A stretch of 64,000 nt of DNA from Hemileia vastatrix (GCA_030280995.1 JASXTE010000015.1:17002001-17066000), one strand, 5' to 3'. Shown: positions 1 through 13,052, counted from the first letter of the stretch. Made by a program: numbers and translations. The notes: generated by a model not told the origin, from the sequence alone.

Positions 1-789
1 TCTGTGCCAATACTCAATGGATCTTCTGTGAAAGTATAATGAATGTCTGAATAGAGGATCACATGATATTTGGTGCTTGAAACAAGTAAAAGTTGAATGA
101 TTTTTTTAAGATGACTAGTCAAAATTGAAAGCCATTCTTTTAGACTGAATTATAATGTTCAGCTTTAAAATATAGGAGACTGATAATGTAGGCTTTTTAG
201 TATTATTTGGCTTCTCTCATTTTAAGGATATAATCATTTTTTCAAATCGATAATACACAATGAGTGGCTTTGTTATTCAAGATTATTTTTGGGATTTTCA
301 GAAGTCTTGGGATCTCTTAAAACCTACCTTTTTTTAATTAACACATTTTTTTCATATATTATCTGACAAAACAAAAAAGGTAAGAAAGATATCTAAAAAT
401 TTTACTCAAAGTGTAATTTCATGTGAAATTCTCACTAATCTTATAACATACATTGGTTCCTTGTAGAAAAATCATTGAACTTCATTTTAACTAAAAGAAT
501 CTGTATGTACATAATTTTTTGGACTTTGAAGGAGATACTTATCAATATTTTGAGTTATGGTATGGGTTCAGTTAAAAACCTATTCAAGGTAACCATAAAT
601 TGACTTCAAAATTCTGACAAAAATTATTGTGTTGTTATATACATTTTACTGATCATTTCCATGGAGTCACTGGGCTCCTGGCAAACATGATCTACATATT
701 CATGCAATTTGTCTAAATATTGATTAATTGGATTTTGCGACTTCTAAACCATTTATATTCATTTTTACTCCTTCTCATATCTCCACAAA
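1..789. other. AT-rich stretch without a recognisable gene
   Basis: All frames are broken by frequent stops and I see no known motif, RNA gene or clear repeat. It may hold the 5' end of the helicase remnant that begins about 790, but nothing upstream of that point reads as protein. Confidence 0.4.
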
Positions 790-3186
790 ATGAGTTCCTT
801 GAAATGTCTTGGTCAATTTATGGTTTCATTTGAACCAACACCATCATATATGATATTACAATTATCAAAAAACCAAATGGAAAAGGCAATTCTTCAGGGA
901 GGTAGAAAAAGAGTTCATATTCTTTCTATGTTAGACACAAAGACTCTTAAAATTATTGGAGATCTTTTGAAAAATCAAAGTGAACAAATTGTACTGCTTC
1001 TTGGAGAAATTGGCAACTGTTCTCATTGGTTGAACTTTGAATCTGTGATGCAGCCGCAGCATAAAGCCTATTTTCAGAGCTACATAGTAAAACAGCAAAA
1101 TGAAACATTGCAGCTGTGGTGCACTTTATTTGGAATCAAAAGGCATCTTAATGAAATAAAACAAAAATTTTATCTTGCTGGAATAAGTATACTTGAAATT
1201 GATGATCCAACATCAAAACATTTTACAATATTGCTTCTTATTGGTCAGAAATTGACTCATTTAGGATTCGACAAAATTTGATAAATCAAAATCGAATACT
1301 AGGAATAAAAACGGCATTAAAAACGCACCAACTCCAAGCAGTCAACTTTATGATTGACAACAAAAAATTTATGAAAGATAAACTGGATAAGCTTTGGGAG
1401 CATGATGATAATAAATAACTTCACAGTGTGTACCGTCCTCAAAAACAAAATTATGAAAATATTGAACAACACTTTTGTGGATATGGGTCAATACTTGCAG
1501 ATGACATGGGTTTAGGAAAAACACTATCAACACTTGCTCTGATAAGTGCAACACAAGAGCAAGCAATAAAATTTCAACAAAGATTGGAGCTTTTTGGTAA
1601 AAAACTGAATTTTGCCACACTAACTATATGCCCATTATCTGTACTCTTGAATTGGGAAAATGAAATAAATCTTCATTTAAACCCTCAATCTCTTCCATAC
1701 CATGTATTTCATGGTCAAATTTGTGATAATTTACAAGAAGAAAAGATCCAGCAAACTGCAATTGCACTTACCACTTATGAAACAGTCAGCCCTTTGACAA
1801 TAACTAAGCAAATGAAAAAAAAATTATTACTGATAAGTAACATTATATGGTATTGAACTGTTCTGGATAAAGCACAGTAAGTTATATATGTATCTTGACA
1901 CAAAAAATGATGTTAGGAGATTTAACAAGAGACAATAATTTATTATAGCTACATCAAAAAACCTCTAGCCAAAAGGACACAGAATATTTTTAGTTTACTT
2001 TCCAAGCATTGACTATGTTTAATAGGAACATTGTTACAAAACTCACCAGAAGATCTGCAGAGTTTAATCACTTTTCTTCAATTGGATGGATGGGATGAGG
2101 AGTCTCTTTGGAGAGAAAAAATTACACAAAAACTGAAAGTTGGTTCACTGCAGGCAGTCAAAACTATCAACCACCTTATGAAAGTAGTCTGCTTACAGAG
2201 AACAAAGAATTTTGTGCTAAATCTCCTTAAAAAGGTTGAAGAAGTTATATTAGTGAGATTTGGAAGACACTGGCAAAAAAGACTGGACAAACTACAGGAA
2301 GAATTTTACAAGCAATTTGGTCCAAATTGTGATCAAAAATGAACTTGGGATAATAGTGAATTTCTACAGCAACTAAAGGTTTTACAACTATTTCCAATGT
2401 ATAAATTTAGAAAAGATGAGCAGCCTGATAGGTATACATGGAGAGATTCAGCTAAGATATTACATCTCATTGAGCATGTGATGGAGTTTGTGCAAGGGCA
2501 AAGAGGCATCTTTTCAGAATGTGTGGACTTTTTAGAAATGTAAGTGACTAACTTAACACTTTTTGATGAAGGAAAATTAAAGGAGTGATTATTTTCAAAA
2601 GGATTTTGAAAGCCCTAAAAGAGTATAACATTTGCTTTACAATGTATGTAGGTGAGTTAAGTAGGAGGGCCCAAGATGAAAGTCTAAACAGGTTTAAAAA
2701 CGATATCTATTGCTTTGTTCTTCTTCGCTCCATTAAGTCAGCAGGGCTAGGTATTGATTTAAAATGTGCACAAAATGTTTACATAATGGTATTTTAGCAT
2801 ATAACTTTCACTTGATACAAGAAATTCAACTGGGAACACTAATTAACTGAATGTTTTATTATTGTGAAATTGTGCAGGAGCCAAGCTGGAATCCATCAAT
2901 AGAATCCCAAGCTATTGATCGGCTTTTTCAAATGGGTCAAAAAACAAGGTCCATGTCATTAAATATTTTGTGAGAAAGAGTATTGAATTCAGTATGTACA
3001 ACATTCAAAAAAAAGGAGAAGTTAACTATGTATGTAAAATAAATTTTTTATTGATGAAAAAATGAAAACTAATTATTTAAATTTTTATTTTCAAGGCTCA
3101 GTGTACCAAATAGTGGAGATGAACCATTTCAGCTTAAAAAGATGGTTCTTGATGAATATCTGAATGAGTTGAAGAAGTTGGAGTAG
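790..3186 (+). pseudogene. SNF2-family helicase pseudogene (RAD5/RAD16/HLTF-like)
   Basis: The helicase motifs appear in the right order. An HQLQAV segment lies at about 1326-1343 and Walker A (GLGKT) at 1509-1523. A degenerate motif II (LDKAQ where DEAH is expected) is near 1863, and a TLLQNSPEDLQSL block near 2031. The helicase C-terminal block is at 2585-2797, and motif VI (QAIDRLFQMGQ) near 2908-2944. Two introns look plausible: 2540-2601, and one from about 2792 to the acceptor near 2880. SNF2 proteins are DNA-dependent ATPases of chromatin remodelling and repair. The copy is dead: stops fall at 1279-1281, 1416-1418 and about 1854, motif II has lost its acidic and His residues, and a one-base frameshift follows motif VI. 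The last readable exon ends at 3186. The exact subfamily is inferred only from spacing and the N-terminal extension. Confidence 0.85.
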
Positions 3187-3606
3187 TCAGTTGAAGAATA
3201 TTATTGATTTTTATTGGGTTGGAGATTTTCAACATTCTTTTTTCTTGATTGTTGAGAGTAGCTAAATAATTATTATCATAGCAGTCAAGAGGTAAAGATT
3301 GAGGTACTGATTCCTGTCAAAGCCTAGAAGGTGGTAATGATACAGAATGTATCCTTTGTATTGAAACAAGATCTTTTAATTCCAATGATGATGTTTTTGA
3401 TTTTTGACTCATTTCATGGGACTTAAGATTGATATTTTGTGCTAGCATTAAAAATTCATCTGATCTCTATGATAGAGATACTTTACTTATTGACCCATCT
3501 TCATTTATTTCTAAGTCAGAGCAGAATTTGAAATTAGTAAGCAAATCTTTTCCTGTTGAACATATAGTAAGGGTCTTGAGATAGTTTGTACAATGAACAG
3601 AGAGCT
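3187..3606. other. Intergenic, nothing recognised
   Basis: AT-rich sequence between the helicase remnant and the convergent minus-strand ORF. No motif or repeat was recognised. Confidence 0.4.
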
Positions 3607-4128
3607 TCAAGAGATTATCAGCAAAGAACTCAAAAAAATAATAAAGATGTTAGAATGACTTTTTACGTAACCTAGACCAAGAATTTTGAGCTTTTTTTTC
3701 TCCAAATGGTCTGGAGAATAGTGTCCAAGTCTAAGCATATTCTGTTGTCCAAGGAACCATTGATGGAGAACACCCATTTGATTAGCAAAGGAAATTGTGT
3801 TTGGATCAATAGGGTATAAAGCAAAAGCCATCATTTGGAAAGCATTGTCACAATGTTTGGTAATAAGTTGAGCAAAGCACTGATTCCAGTGAGAGTGCCA
3901 TTCTAGATTCCAAGCAAAATTACGACCTGGAAAGTTTGATGATTCAAGATCATTGAGAAATGCTTTATAATATGAATGAGGAATTGTTTCCGTCACAACA
4001 CTAGAGCCTGAAGCTAAACAAATCTGTACAGGGGATGTAATAGATTCATGTGTAATTAATGAGCATTTAAAAATCTTGTGATTTGTAGAAAAGATTTTCC
4101 AAGATGTTGAAGTAGGAGATATTTGCAT
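3607..4128 (-). CDS. Unassigned ORF, possible fragment of a rust-lineage family
   Basis: This is a 173-codon open frame with ordinary amino-acid composition. It includes a W/H-rich segment (EWHSHWNQCFAQLITKH) and a WFLGQ motif. The frame stays open upstream of the first ATG to about 4200, so the true start may be earlier or in another exon. No signal peptide or catalytic motif can be named. The style of the W/H-rich part resembles, from memory, proteins that occur in many copies in rust genomes, but I cannot give a family. It is probably a fragment, because no conserved N-terminal part was found. Confidence 0.4.
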   Translation of the reverse strand: MQISPTSTSWKIFSTNHKIFKCSLITHESITSPVQICLASGSSVVTETIPHSYYKAFLNDLESSNFPGRNFAWNLEWHSHWNQCFAQLITKHCDNAFQMMAFALYPIDPNTISFANQMGVLHQWFLGQQNMLRLGHYSPDHLEKKKLKILGLGYVKSHSNIFIIFLSSLLIIS

Positions 4129-6044
4129 AAGAGTTCTACAAAAACTATGGATGCAGCGACAAAAAGAAGAATTAGAAGCAGGAAGAATTTCGGAAAAATA
4201 TTTTATTTATTTTACAATAGTTTCTGGGAGGTTTTCCAGAAGGAGAGTAAGACCAATAATCAGGCATAATTTATAAAGAATTATGCATAATAAATGCTAC
4301 AGTATGGAGGGGAGTCTAAGAGCGGAAATTATCTATCTTATATGATAGCTCCAACAGTGGCATGAGGATATTACAAAGAGTTTGCTAAAAAAACAAATAT
4401 ACACTCAGGAATAAGCCATAAAAACAATAAATCAAAAGGAATATCAATTATAAAACTGAGTGTATTACATGAGATAAGTACTCATACATTGGAGGAAAGC
4501 AAGGTTATCAAAGGATTGTACTTAAAAAAATAGTGATCATTTTAATATGTAGCAGTGACAAGCATTCCCTGAAAGGGAAGTATAAAAACAAACAACATTA
4601 AGTAAATATAATTTACAAAATGACATTTTTCTGAAATGAATACTATTCTTTGTCTAAAAAAATCCACTCATAATTAAAATAGTAATTGAACAACCAGATG
4701 ATAAATAGATATCAAATATGCATGTACAAAACATATACTTGAAAAGAGTTAGTTGACATTGTTTACATGAATTTTTTTAAAAGACAAGGCCTTTATCTTT
4801 TCAAAAGGTAAGCAATTCAAAGATGTTTATGAGAATATTTCTGAATTAATGCTTCTGAATGAACCAAAAAAACATCAGGCTATTAATTGAAATTGTCAAA
4901 CCTAATGCAAGAGGTGAATTTTATCATTCACCCATAAAATAGTGCTTATGAAAGAATATTCAGAAAAAATTTAAAGGATATCTAGAGGGTAATTTCTCAT
5001 ATTTTCTAATTCTAGGTCTGGATGGAACTAGTTCCTATGATGAAAATGATAATTCTGTTGTAGAATTAGAAGACCATTATTTTAGTAATGGCAAAGTAAA
5101 TAAAGCCATTTATGTAGAATTTGTTCAATTTTTTATTCCCACAAACCTAAAAAACATAAAGTTAGTCACCTCACATGATGCCCCAAATCAATGAGGTGTA
5201 CTCTATTTTTTGGCCATAAAATAGAGTTCCCACCCAATAATTGGAAGGAAAACTCATAAGATAAAAAAAATTAATTATTGATGAATGTAAGTAATATCTA
5301 ATAATAGAACTATTTTATATAATTTCATCGATAATGTCATGATTATAATGAGTTTCAAAATACATTAATGTACTGTTGTTTTAGAGTTTGAGCAAAATTC
5401 AATCACTAATACCAACTCAAAAAACATGGGTTAACTCATATCAGCTGCTTCCTCCCAGAAATTTCATCAATATATTTTCAGTAGGTGAGATACAAGAAAA
5501 ATTGAATATATTTGAAAAAGGGAGATAAGAGTAAAATGGGTAAAGGAATAAAATATATACAATCAATTAGGAAAAAAAAAGATTTGTGTTGTTTTTCTTA
5601 AATTATTAATTTCAATATTCTATTACAAAAGGAATATACATCCTTGAAATGATTTTTTCCATGATGATAATTATTATGTGATGGATTGGTTATTCATTGA
5701 AACCTGTGCAAAAGTAAAAATGTATGATTCTGGTACCATTTTAAGATATTAATATTTCTATAAATGATAATTCAATAAATTATTATAATAAATAAAACTA
5801 TCTAACCATTATAAATTAAGATTAATAACACCAGATATTAAATAGTTTTGTTTTCATGGTAGAGATAGATGAATCTTTTCTAGTACTTAGAGGTGAAAAT
5901 ATATTTTTTTATTAATCTCTTGATAAAAGTACATTCAAACATGGGAATAAATTGGATAGTTTACTCTAATTTTTTGCATAAAATTTGTATTCATATTAGC
6001 AAGTATGCAAATGCAAATAATAATTATTTAGAAAATCAAGGACA
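4129..6044. other. Gene-free AT-rich region
   Basis: No open frame of useful length or known motif was found. Any left terminus of the CACTA element that follows should lie here, but I could not identify CACTA-type ends or terminal inverted repeats by eye. Confidence 0.4.
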
Positions 6045-8977
6045 AACAAATTAGTTTCAACGTTGGTTTTTGAAATTGCCCTCCCAAACTTCAAATTCAT
6101 ATTCCGGATTCTGAATATCCCTCATCAATACCATTTCAGCCAAAAATTTGTGAATGTACAACATTAGGTTGTGCATTCAAGGTTCATCTAACACCACTTG
6201 GAACCTACTAAACAGGATTTATATATAATACTGCAAAGTCTTACAAGAATCATCAAACCAAATATACAAAGAAAATAAATACAGACTGTATTCAAGATTC
6301 TATGTTGGAGGGAAATTCTGGAAGTTCATCTCAGGTATTTTCATTTTTTAAAATTGAAAAAGGTTATATGTGGAGAGAATGTTTAAAGAATAAAATCTAA
6401 AACATTTATTTTTTAGTTACCAAATTCTTTAACTCCAAAGTTAACTGGCACTATTCTTGGCCAGTGTAGCATGGTAGCTGAGGAGAAGTATAGTCAATCA
6501 GTAATGTTACAGGCAGCAAATCTTTATTCATCAAATAAACTCAGCTTAAGAGGATGTGAATCTTTCCTATAAAACCAAATAAAAAATTTGAAAATTCTTG
6601 GTGATGATTGCTCATTGAACGTTGATGGAATTGTTAAAAAAAATTCCCCAGTCACTCAAAACGGTATTTCGTCGTCTTAAACTCAAACCAACACTTGTCA
6701 CCAGGACATGCTGTGCTAAATGTTTTGCTCTTTATGAATTTAATCTGGATGATCATCCTTCTATTAAAACATGAACTCAAGTATTCATGTCATCATCAAA
6801 AAAATATGTGAAACAGTTACCAGAAAATGAAAGGTTTCCGCAGTGTAATGAAGATCTTTACACTAAATCTTACAAAGAAAAAAAATCATTTACAAGCCAA
6901 AAAATATATTTCTATATAATGTGTTTGTTGATTGGATTTCGATGAAGGGACTTGAAAGTGAAAATCTTTTAGAAGATCAGATTTTAATGTAATGGATGAC
7001 ATCTGGGAAGGGGAGATTTGGAAGAATTTCCCTGAAGATTCAAACGCTTCAGAGGATGGCTATTCTGCTTTTGCTTTGACTCCTGGCAATTTGGTGTTCA
7101 GCTCATATGTGGACTGGTTCCGGCCTGGAGGTAATCGGATTGGAAGTCATCAGAAATCTGTTGGGTTGATTATGCTTATTTGTATGAGCTTACCACCATC
7201 TGAATGATATTGCAAAGAAAATTTATTTCTATTCTCAATAATACCAGGTCCAAATGAGCCAACGAGTGAACAATTTTACCATCTTTTGAAGCCTTTAGTT
7301 GATGAATTCAAAGTACTTTGGGAAGGCATATGGGTCAGCTCCACACATTCTCATCCAGAAGGTGAAAAAATCCAAGCTGAAATCTTCCCATTAATTGCAG
7401 ATATTCCAGCACTTTGGAAAGTAGCAGGCTTTGCTGGCCACTCAGCAACATGATTTTGTTCTTTCTGTTTATTATCAATTAATGAAAATGATGAGTACAA
7501 TGTGAATAAATTTCCTTTTTGGACACATGAAGAACACATGAAACATGCAAAAGAATGGGAAAATTCAACAACACATTGGGAACATGAAAAAATTGTTTTA
7601 GAGCATGGTGTCTGCTGGAGTACTTTGAATGAATTGAGCTACTGGAGACCAATAGAATATTGTGCCTTGGATATGATGCATTGCCATATGCTTGGTAATC
7701 TTAAGGATCACAGAAGTATGTTTTTACAAATTGAAGATGCAGCAATAGACCTTGAGAAGATGTTGAAGAAGGCAGAGAATTGGAATATTAAAGATTTGGA
7801 TGATTCAGTTTATCCAGAGAAAGATGCAAGAAGTTCTTAAAAGTGGCAGTATGAATCCAATCAAGAAAATAAGCTGGAATTCTTGTCATCCTGGAGTGGT
7901 AGTATGCAACCTTTAACTGAGTTAAATCTCAAAATGATAGCGAGTGAAAAGGGTGTTAATGTAAGGAAGCGTCAAAAAACCGATAGTTATTTCCTCAGAT
8001 CCCAATCTCAGTCAAACTCTTCAAGCATCTTTTTTGATCACTTGAGTGTTATCCCAGTTAGTTCAAGTTATAATTTGCAGAGTGAAACTAAAGGCGAATC
8101 ATCAAAAATAGTTAGTGAAGACTCTTCTGAGGGGTTGCACGTGACAGCTAAGGGAAGTGAAAATACTTTGAGTAAAGAAGTAGAAGATTCTACAGAATTT
8201 TTAGACCCTAGATTGATGGGAGATAAATTTCTAGTGGTAAGGAAGTTTATTCAAAAGACAATAACTCCTTCTTGGCTTACATGGGTACCAAAAAATTGGG
8301 ATCAAAAACTGGAGGTTCACTAAAGGCAGCTGAGTGGCATGTACTATATACTGTCTACTATCCACTTGCATTGATACCACTTTGGTTTCAGAAAAGCTCA
8401 TCACAGGGATGCTCAACAGGCTTAGAATTAAAGTCCAGAGAATCAATACTACTAAAATCATTGACAACCTTGATTTCGATTACAAACTTTCTAACCCTGA
8501 AGAAAATATCAAAAGATGAGGTGAAAGATTTAGAAAACCTTCTTTTTGAATACCGTCAATGTCTTCAGAGTGGATGGAAACATCAAATGATAAAGCCAAA
8601 CCTCCACCTAACTCAGCATTTCCCTGATGTGATAAAATGATTTGGGCCACCTGCTTATACTGCCACATGGGCAGCTGAAAGAATAAATGGTACAATTTCA
8701 AGTATTTCAAATAATCATCATTCTTGTACATCAAAATAAAATTTTTCATTGAATATTTAAAAATTATTAATATCCTATTTTTATGTAAGATGAGATACCA
8801 AAAAAGATTCTCAAGTATTGGCATGTCAAGACAGTTCTAATGCAGTATGAAAAAGAAGAAAACATGGAGCTAAGCAAAGATGAAAAAATGCTGAAAGATT
8901 TTGATAGTGTGAAAGAGTGTATTATGCTGGATGAAGCAATTTTTCAAAAATGGGCAAAGGCACGAGTTGGAAAATAA
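6045..8977 (+). pseudogene. CACTA (En/Spm) transposase of the Tnp2 family, decayed
   Basis: Separate open pieces give the Tnp2 order. First is a cysteine-rich N-terminal segment (CECTTLGC near 6150, then CCAKCFALY near 6710). Next is the core at 6992-7207 (SYVDWFRPGGNRIG, then KSVGLIMLICMSLPPSE) and IIPGPNEPT near 7240. An ALDMMHCHMLGNL helix lies near 7670. The C-terminal block near 8590-8700 has KPNLHLTQHFPDV followed by FGPP and ERINGT, the usual end of Tnp2 proteins. The last readable codons run to a stop at 8975-8977. Stops interrupt it at about 6211, 7205, 7453 and 8638, and several frame changes occur. Tnp2 proteins cut and paste CACTA transposons; this copy cannot make a full enzyme. 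The element's terminal repeats were not located. Confidence 0.85.
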
Positions 8978-9936
8978 AGTTTAAGATGGCAGTTGTCATT
9001 ATCAGAGATCAAAATTGAAAGAGTGGTACAAGTACTCAGAAGCTTTGTCAGGCTAAGATCAACTAAAAGGACGTGAACTAGCTTGAAAAGTCTTTGTCTA
9101 GAAGATTTAAATGGTTCTATATGAATACTGTTGTATAAATCCAACAAATAGTAAAATATAATTCAGAATAAAGGTCTCAGTAATATAATTCTCACTATGT
9201 TTATATGTGGCTTACAATCTTTTTAGTTGGTAGAAAAATAGAGTTTAATAATTCAGATACTATTCAAAATTCTTATAAAAGTACTAATTGAAGTGTATTG
9301 TAATTGATTTGCTTATATGGTGTAATTTGTAATGATAAAGAATGTAGAAACAAGACCCAAAAACCTCCTCCTTTTATACACACTGAGTTCCTCAATGATT
9401 CCCTTGATGTACCATCCAATACACAGTTAATGACGCCTCAAAACAACTAATAGACATGCCCATCAACATCCCCAGTAACCCATGACATAATTAGAAGAGT
9501 AACAACCGTAAAAATCCTGTAATAATAAGGGAAATCCATCAAAATTAAAGAAAAAGACAAAAAGAGAGTATATGCGTATAAAACAATAATATAAATGACT
9601 AAAGGGGACTTTTTAAGGTTAATAATAGCTTAATAATAAGGAGGTTTCACTGTAGAAATGGAGGGGCTAATCCTGACATTATACTACGTGAAATTCCCAT
9701 CCAAAAATAACCAATATTGACTGAGAAACCACCCAAAAACTCAAAAAAGAGCGTGAGATGTGGGGTAACTACATGCAGTCCTTAGTAGGCACTTGCACGG
9801 GTAAATCCTTGACTAAAATTAGGCAAATTTAAGTGTGGTGATGAAATAAGATGCCAAGAGTGAGGTTATTAATGAAATTAGTGCATATAAACAAGGTCAA
9901 TGCATTATTAATTAAGCTAGGACACTAAATAAGCGC
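8978..9936. other. Gene-free region left of LTR element E
   Basis: No protein-like frame. The last four bases (GCGC, 9933-9936) form the left target duplication of element E. Confidence 0.45.
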
Positions 9937-10809
9937 TGTAGACAATCCTATAGTACTAGCTATAGGCCTTGACCAAGGTAGTTGGAGAAAAAACCAGAGA
10001 GAAAATCCCCTGTCCCTATAGAAAAATAAGTGAGATTGACCTGTTGCAGCAAATTGGAGATCTGTTTGCTAGACCCTCTAATTAAGCACACTTGACCCCT
10101 TTAAAAGTGAAGATAATAGTCCCAGAAAGACTACTAGAAAGAGTTGAAATGAACAGTAATATATTCCAACAAAACACAAGCCAATAAGACATTGAGGAAC
10201 AGAGAGGCAATGAGTAAAGCGATAAGATGCCTTCCCCTAAAAATCTTCCCACACACGCACCATACAGCCAGTTCACAGACCACCCTGACCAATTCCCCAC
10301 CCAAAATCCAGCTTTCCCAGCCTTTTTCATGCATAAAAGTGCATTTTAGTGCCTCCCCAGCACCCAGGCGGGCAGGCCGCTTGGAGGCCCTAAAACACCC
10401 ATACAACCAATAAAAACCCATAACTTCACTAATAAACAAGACAAACACACATAAGACATACCAAAATGAAAAAAATAAACGACAATAAGCTGAGACATAA
10501 TAAGTGACCCTAGCTTAAGCCTACATAAGCACCACTAAGAAATAAACATCTGATAAATACCAATAATAACACCATAACTACCCTATTAAACAAGGTAACC
10601 ACCCATAAGGGATACCAAAATGAAGAGAAAAGAAAGGTCATTAAGCTGAGACATGATAAGTGACCCTAGCTTAAGCCTCCATAAACACTACTAACTATCA
10701 CCTAAAGATGAGAAAATCCATTAATAACACCATAAACCCAATAACACCCTACATACCAAATACCCCCAAATATGCACTCCAAAGGCCTACCCAGGTTTGG
10801 ATCACCACA
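9937..10809 (-). repeat. Left LTR of element E (3' LTR)
   Basis: Direct copy of 14807-15671 with scattered substitutions and small indels, bounded by TG and CA. It ends next to the purine tract at 10810. Confidence 0.9.
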
Positions 10810-10821
10810 TCCTCCCTCCAA
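10810..10821 (-). other. Polypurine tract of element E
   Basis: On the minus strand this reads TTGGAGGGAGGA directly before the 3' LTR, the expected place and composition for a plus-strand DNA priming tract. Confidence 0.75.
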
Positions 10822-11142
10822 TCAAAAATATCCCCATTCTTCCTTCGCCAAAAAACATGTTCAAACACCTCATCAGAATCTTTAAAAACAGCCTATTTCC
10901 CTCTTCCACCAGATCTTATTCCATCCTAAGTGAACTTCTGAACCAGCAATCCAAGCTTCTTCTTTAAAACTTCTCTTGCACCATGCCTTTAAATTAAATC
11001 TATGTCTTTGAAAAGAATCTCTTTCTTTGTTCCTGAATTCCAACTCTGGCTGTACCAGCCTCCAACAACGAAAAGTGATATCTAGTTTACAAGTCTTCCT
11101 GACTATAACCTTCTACCAGCATAAAAAATTTCCTCATTTTAT

Positions 11143-12590
11143 AGTCTTGGGGGACTCACAGCCCTCAGTTTAAAGTCTTGGGGGACTAACAGCCCTCAGT
11201 TTAAATTCTTGGGGGACTAGCAGCCCTCAGATTATAGTCTTGGGGGACTGCAAAAACCTGAATCACAGAACCCAGAACCCGAGATCAACCAGAAAAAGAT
11301 TTAGAGAAGTAACTAACTTTCTGGGATAACTGTATATAGAGCTGCCAGCCCATCAGTCACCCCCAAACTTGCCTTTACAAAATTCAGAAGTTCCCCCTTG
11401 GATCCTTCTGCCTTTAAACTTCCAAATCACACTGCCTCCCATTCCTCAGTTTATAGTCTGGGGGGACTACACCATCAACAATTCTCAGTTTAAAGTCTTG
11501 GGGGACTAACACAGTGTTCAGTTTAAAGTCTTGAGGAACTACTTCTTGACAAAATCTTGAAACCAGCCAGTTTAAAGTCTTGGAGGACTACTAGATCCAC
11601 AGTAGTAAAATTAAATTCTTGAATAAATCTTTAACAACCAGCCAGTTTTAAGTCTTGGAGGACTAACAGAATTTTCAGTTTAAAGTCTTGATGGACATCA
11701 AAAAATCTTGAGCCAGTAATTAAAAGATCAGTTTAAAGTCTTGAAAGACTTTCCAAAAAAAATATTGAAGATATAGCCCATAAATAAAAGATCAGTTTAA
11801 AGTCTTGAAGGACATTCCAGAAAAAATCTTGAAGATATAGCCCATGAATCCTCAAACCAAGAACCATCAAAGCCAAAACGTTTAACCTCCTTTAACAAAT
11901 AAAACAAAATAAAATGGTATCCCCTAGCCAATTGATGAGCTGATCCCCTGATAGCTTACCCACATCCAAGTGCACCTTGATGTGGTCACACCTAAAAAAA
12001 ATTTAATTTCTTTATTTTTATTTTGACTCCTCCTCTTCTACCAATAACATTTCCAGAGCCCTATCTTGAGCCTTTGAACAAACATAGCCTCCATAAAAAA
12101 TTAAAAGAAAAAAAAGAGAAAAAAAGAAAATAATCTTGAATCCACCACTTTCACAGCCAACACCCTAGAACCACATAGCAAAGCCAGCTCCAGGTCAACA
12201 GAAGAGATCACTGGGTGGGATCCCTCCAATAAGTAAAAATGATGGGAGACCACCAGTGATCCACCACCAATCCAAAAGCACCAAAAGACATCCAAGGCAA
12301 ACCAGTTTAAAGTCATAGAGGACTAAAAACCTGAATCACAAAAAAACAACACTAGAATTCAACTAGAAAAAAACCAAAGGCTTGAAACAGACATTCTGGG
12401 GTAACTGTTCTACAGAGCAGCCAGCTCATCAGTTACCCCCACACTTGCCAAAATAAAATCTAGAAGCCCCCCCTGGGTACCTTCTAACAAAAACACAACA
12501 TCCAACAAAATTAAACAAAACCAATAAACATGAGGAGTCCAGCACTTGAATACCAAAAGAATTTCCAGTTTAAAGTCATGGTGGACTAAA
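11143..12590. repeat. AGTC-GACT hairpin repeat family in element E
   Basis: About fourteen copies of a unit with consensus CAGTTTAAAGTCTTGGGGG followed by ACT. Core AGTC positions are 11143, 11174, 11205 and 11236 (a perfect 31-bp tandem period), then 11455, 11494, 11527, 11576, 11651, 11684, 11737, 11801, 12311 and 12574. The AGTC and GACT arms can pair around a short T/G-rich loop. The middle of the loop varies more than the flanks (GGGGG, GGAGG, GAAAG, GATGG). It does not encode protein in any consistent frame. Confidence 0.8.
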
Positions 12591-12703
12591 AACCTGTTAA
12601 AGAAAAAAAACCAATACTATAATTCAACAAAATTAAGATAAGGGGTTGGAAACAGACAATCTGGGGTAACTGTTGTTAGAGCAGCCAGCCCATCAGTTAC
12701 CCC
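11323..12703. repeat. Three dispersed copies of a GGGGTAACTG / CAGTTACCCC hairpin
   Basis: Copies lie at 11323-11363, 12398-12439 and 12663-12703. In the last two the ten-base arms pair perfectly around a loop of about 21 nt; copy 2 also has a nested GAGC/GCTC stem. The first copy has two mismatches in the arms. Each copy is followed by a similar segment ending near CTTCTAACA or CTTCTGCC, so the duplicated unit is about 100 bp or more. Confidence 0.75.
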
Positions 12704-13002
12704 CACACTTGCCAAAATAAAATCTAGAAGCCCCACCCCTGGGTACCTTCTAACAAAAAGGATTTTCCAACACAAATCTTCTTCCATAAAATACCAAAAC
12801 CATTAAAAACCCATTAAAATTCTTGAAAGCCAAAAACATCCAATTTAGAAATAAAATTTTGAAGTTTAACCTCTTTCTGGAGGTGAAATAAAACCAATAA
12901 TCTTCATTTTTATCTTCATTTTATTTTAAATAAAATATCCATCTTCACTTGAATTTTTCTTTTCTTCCATCTTCATTATACTAAGATTTTTTTTTTCATT
13001 AT

Positions 13003-13052
13003 GGGCGGGCCGCCCGACATCGGAGGTGCCGCCTGAAGCGGCCCGGCCTCCC
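13003..13052. other. Fifty-base GC-rich island with two hairpins
   Basis: This is a sharp GC-rich block in an AT-rich region. GGGCG pairs with CGCCC across three bases at 13003-13015. GCCGC pairs with GCGGC across CTGAA within 13028-13042. It lies just downstream, in element sense, of the gag-like frame of element E. No protein meaning is evident. Confidence 0.6.
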
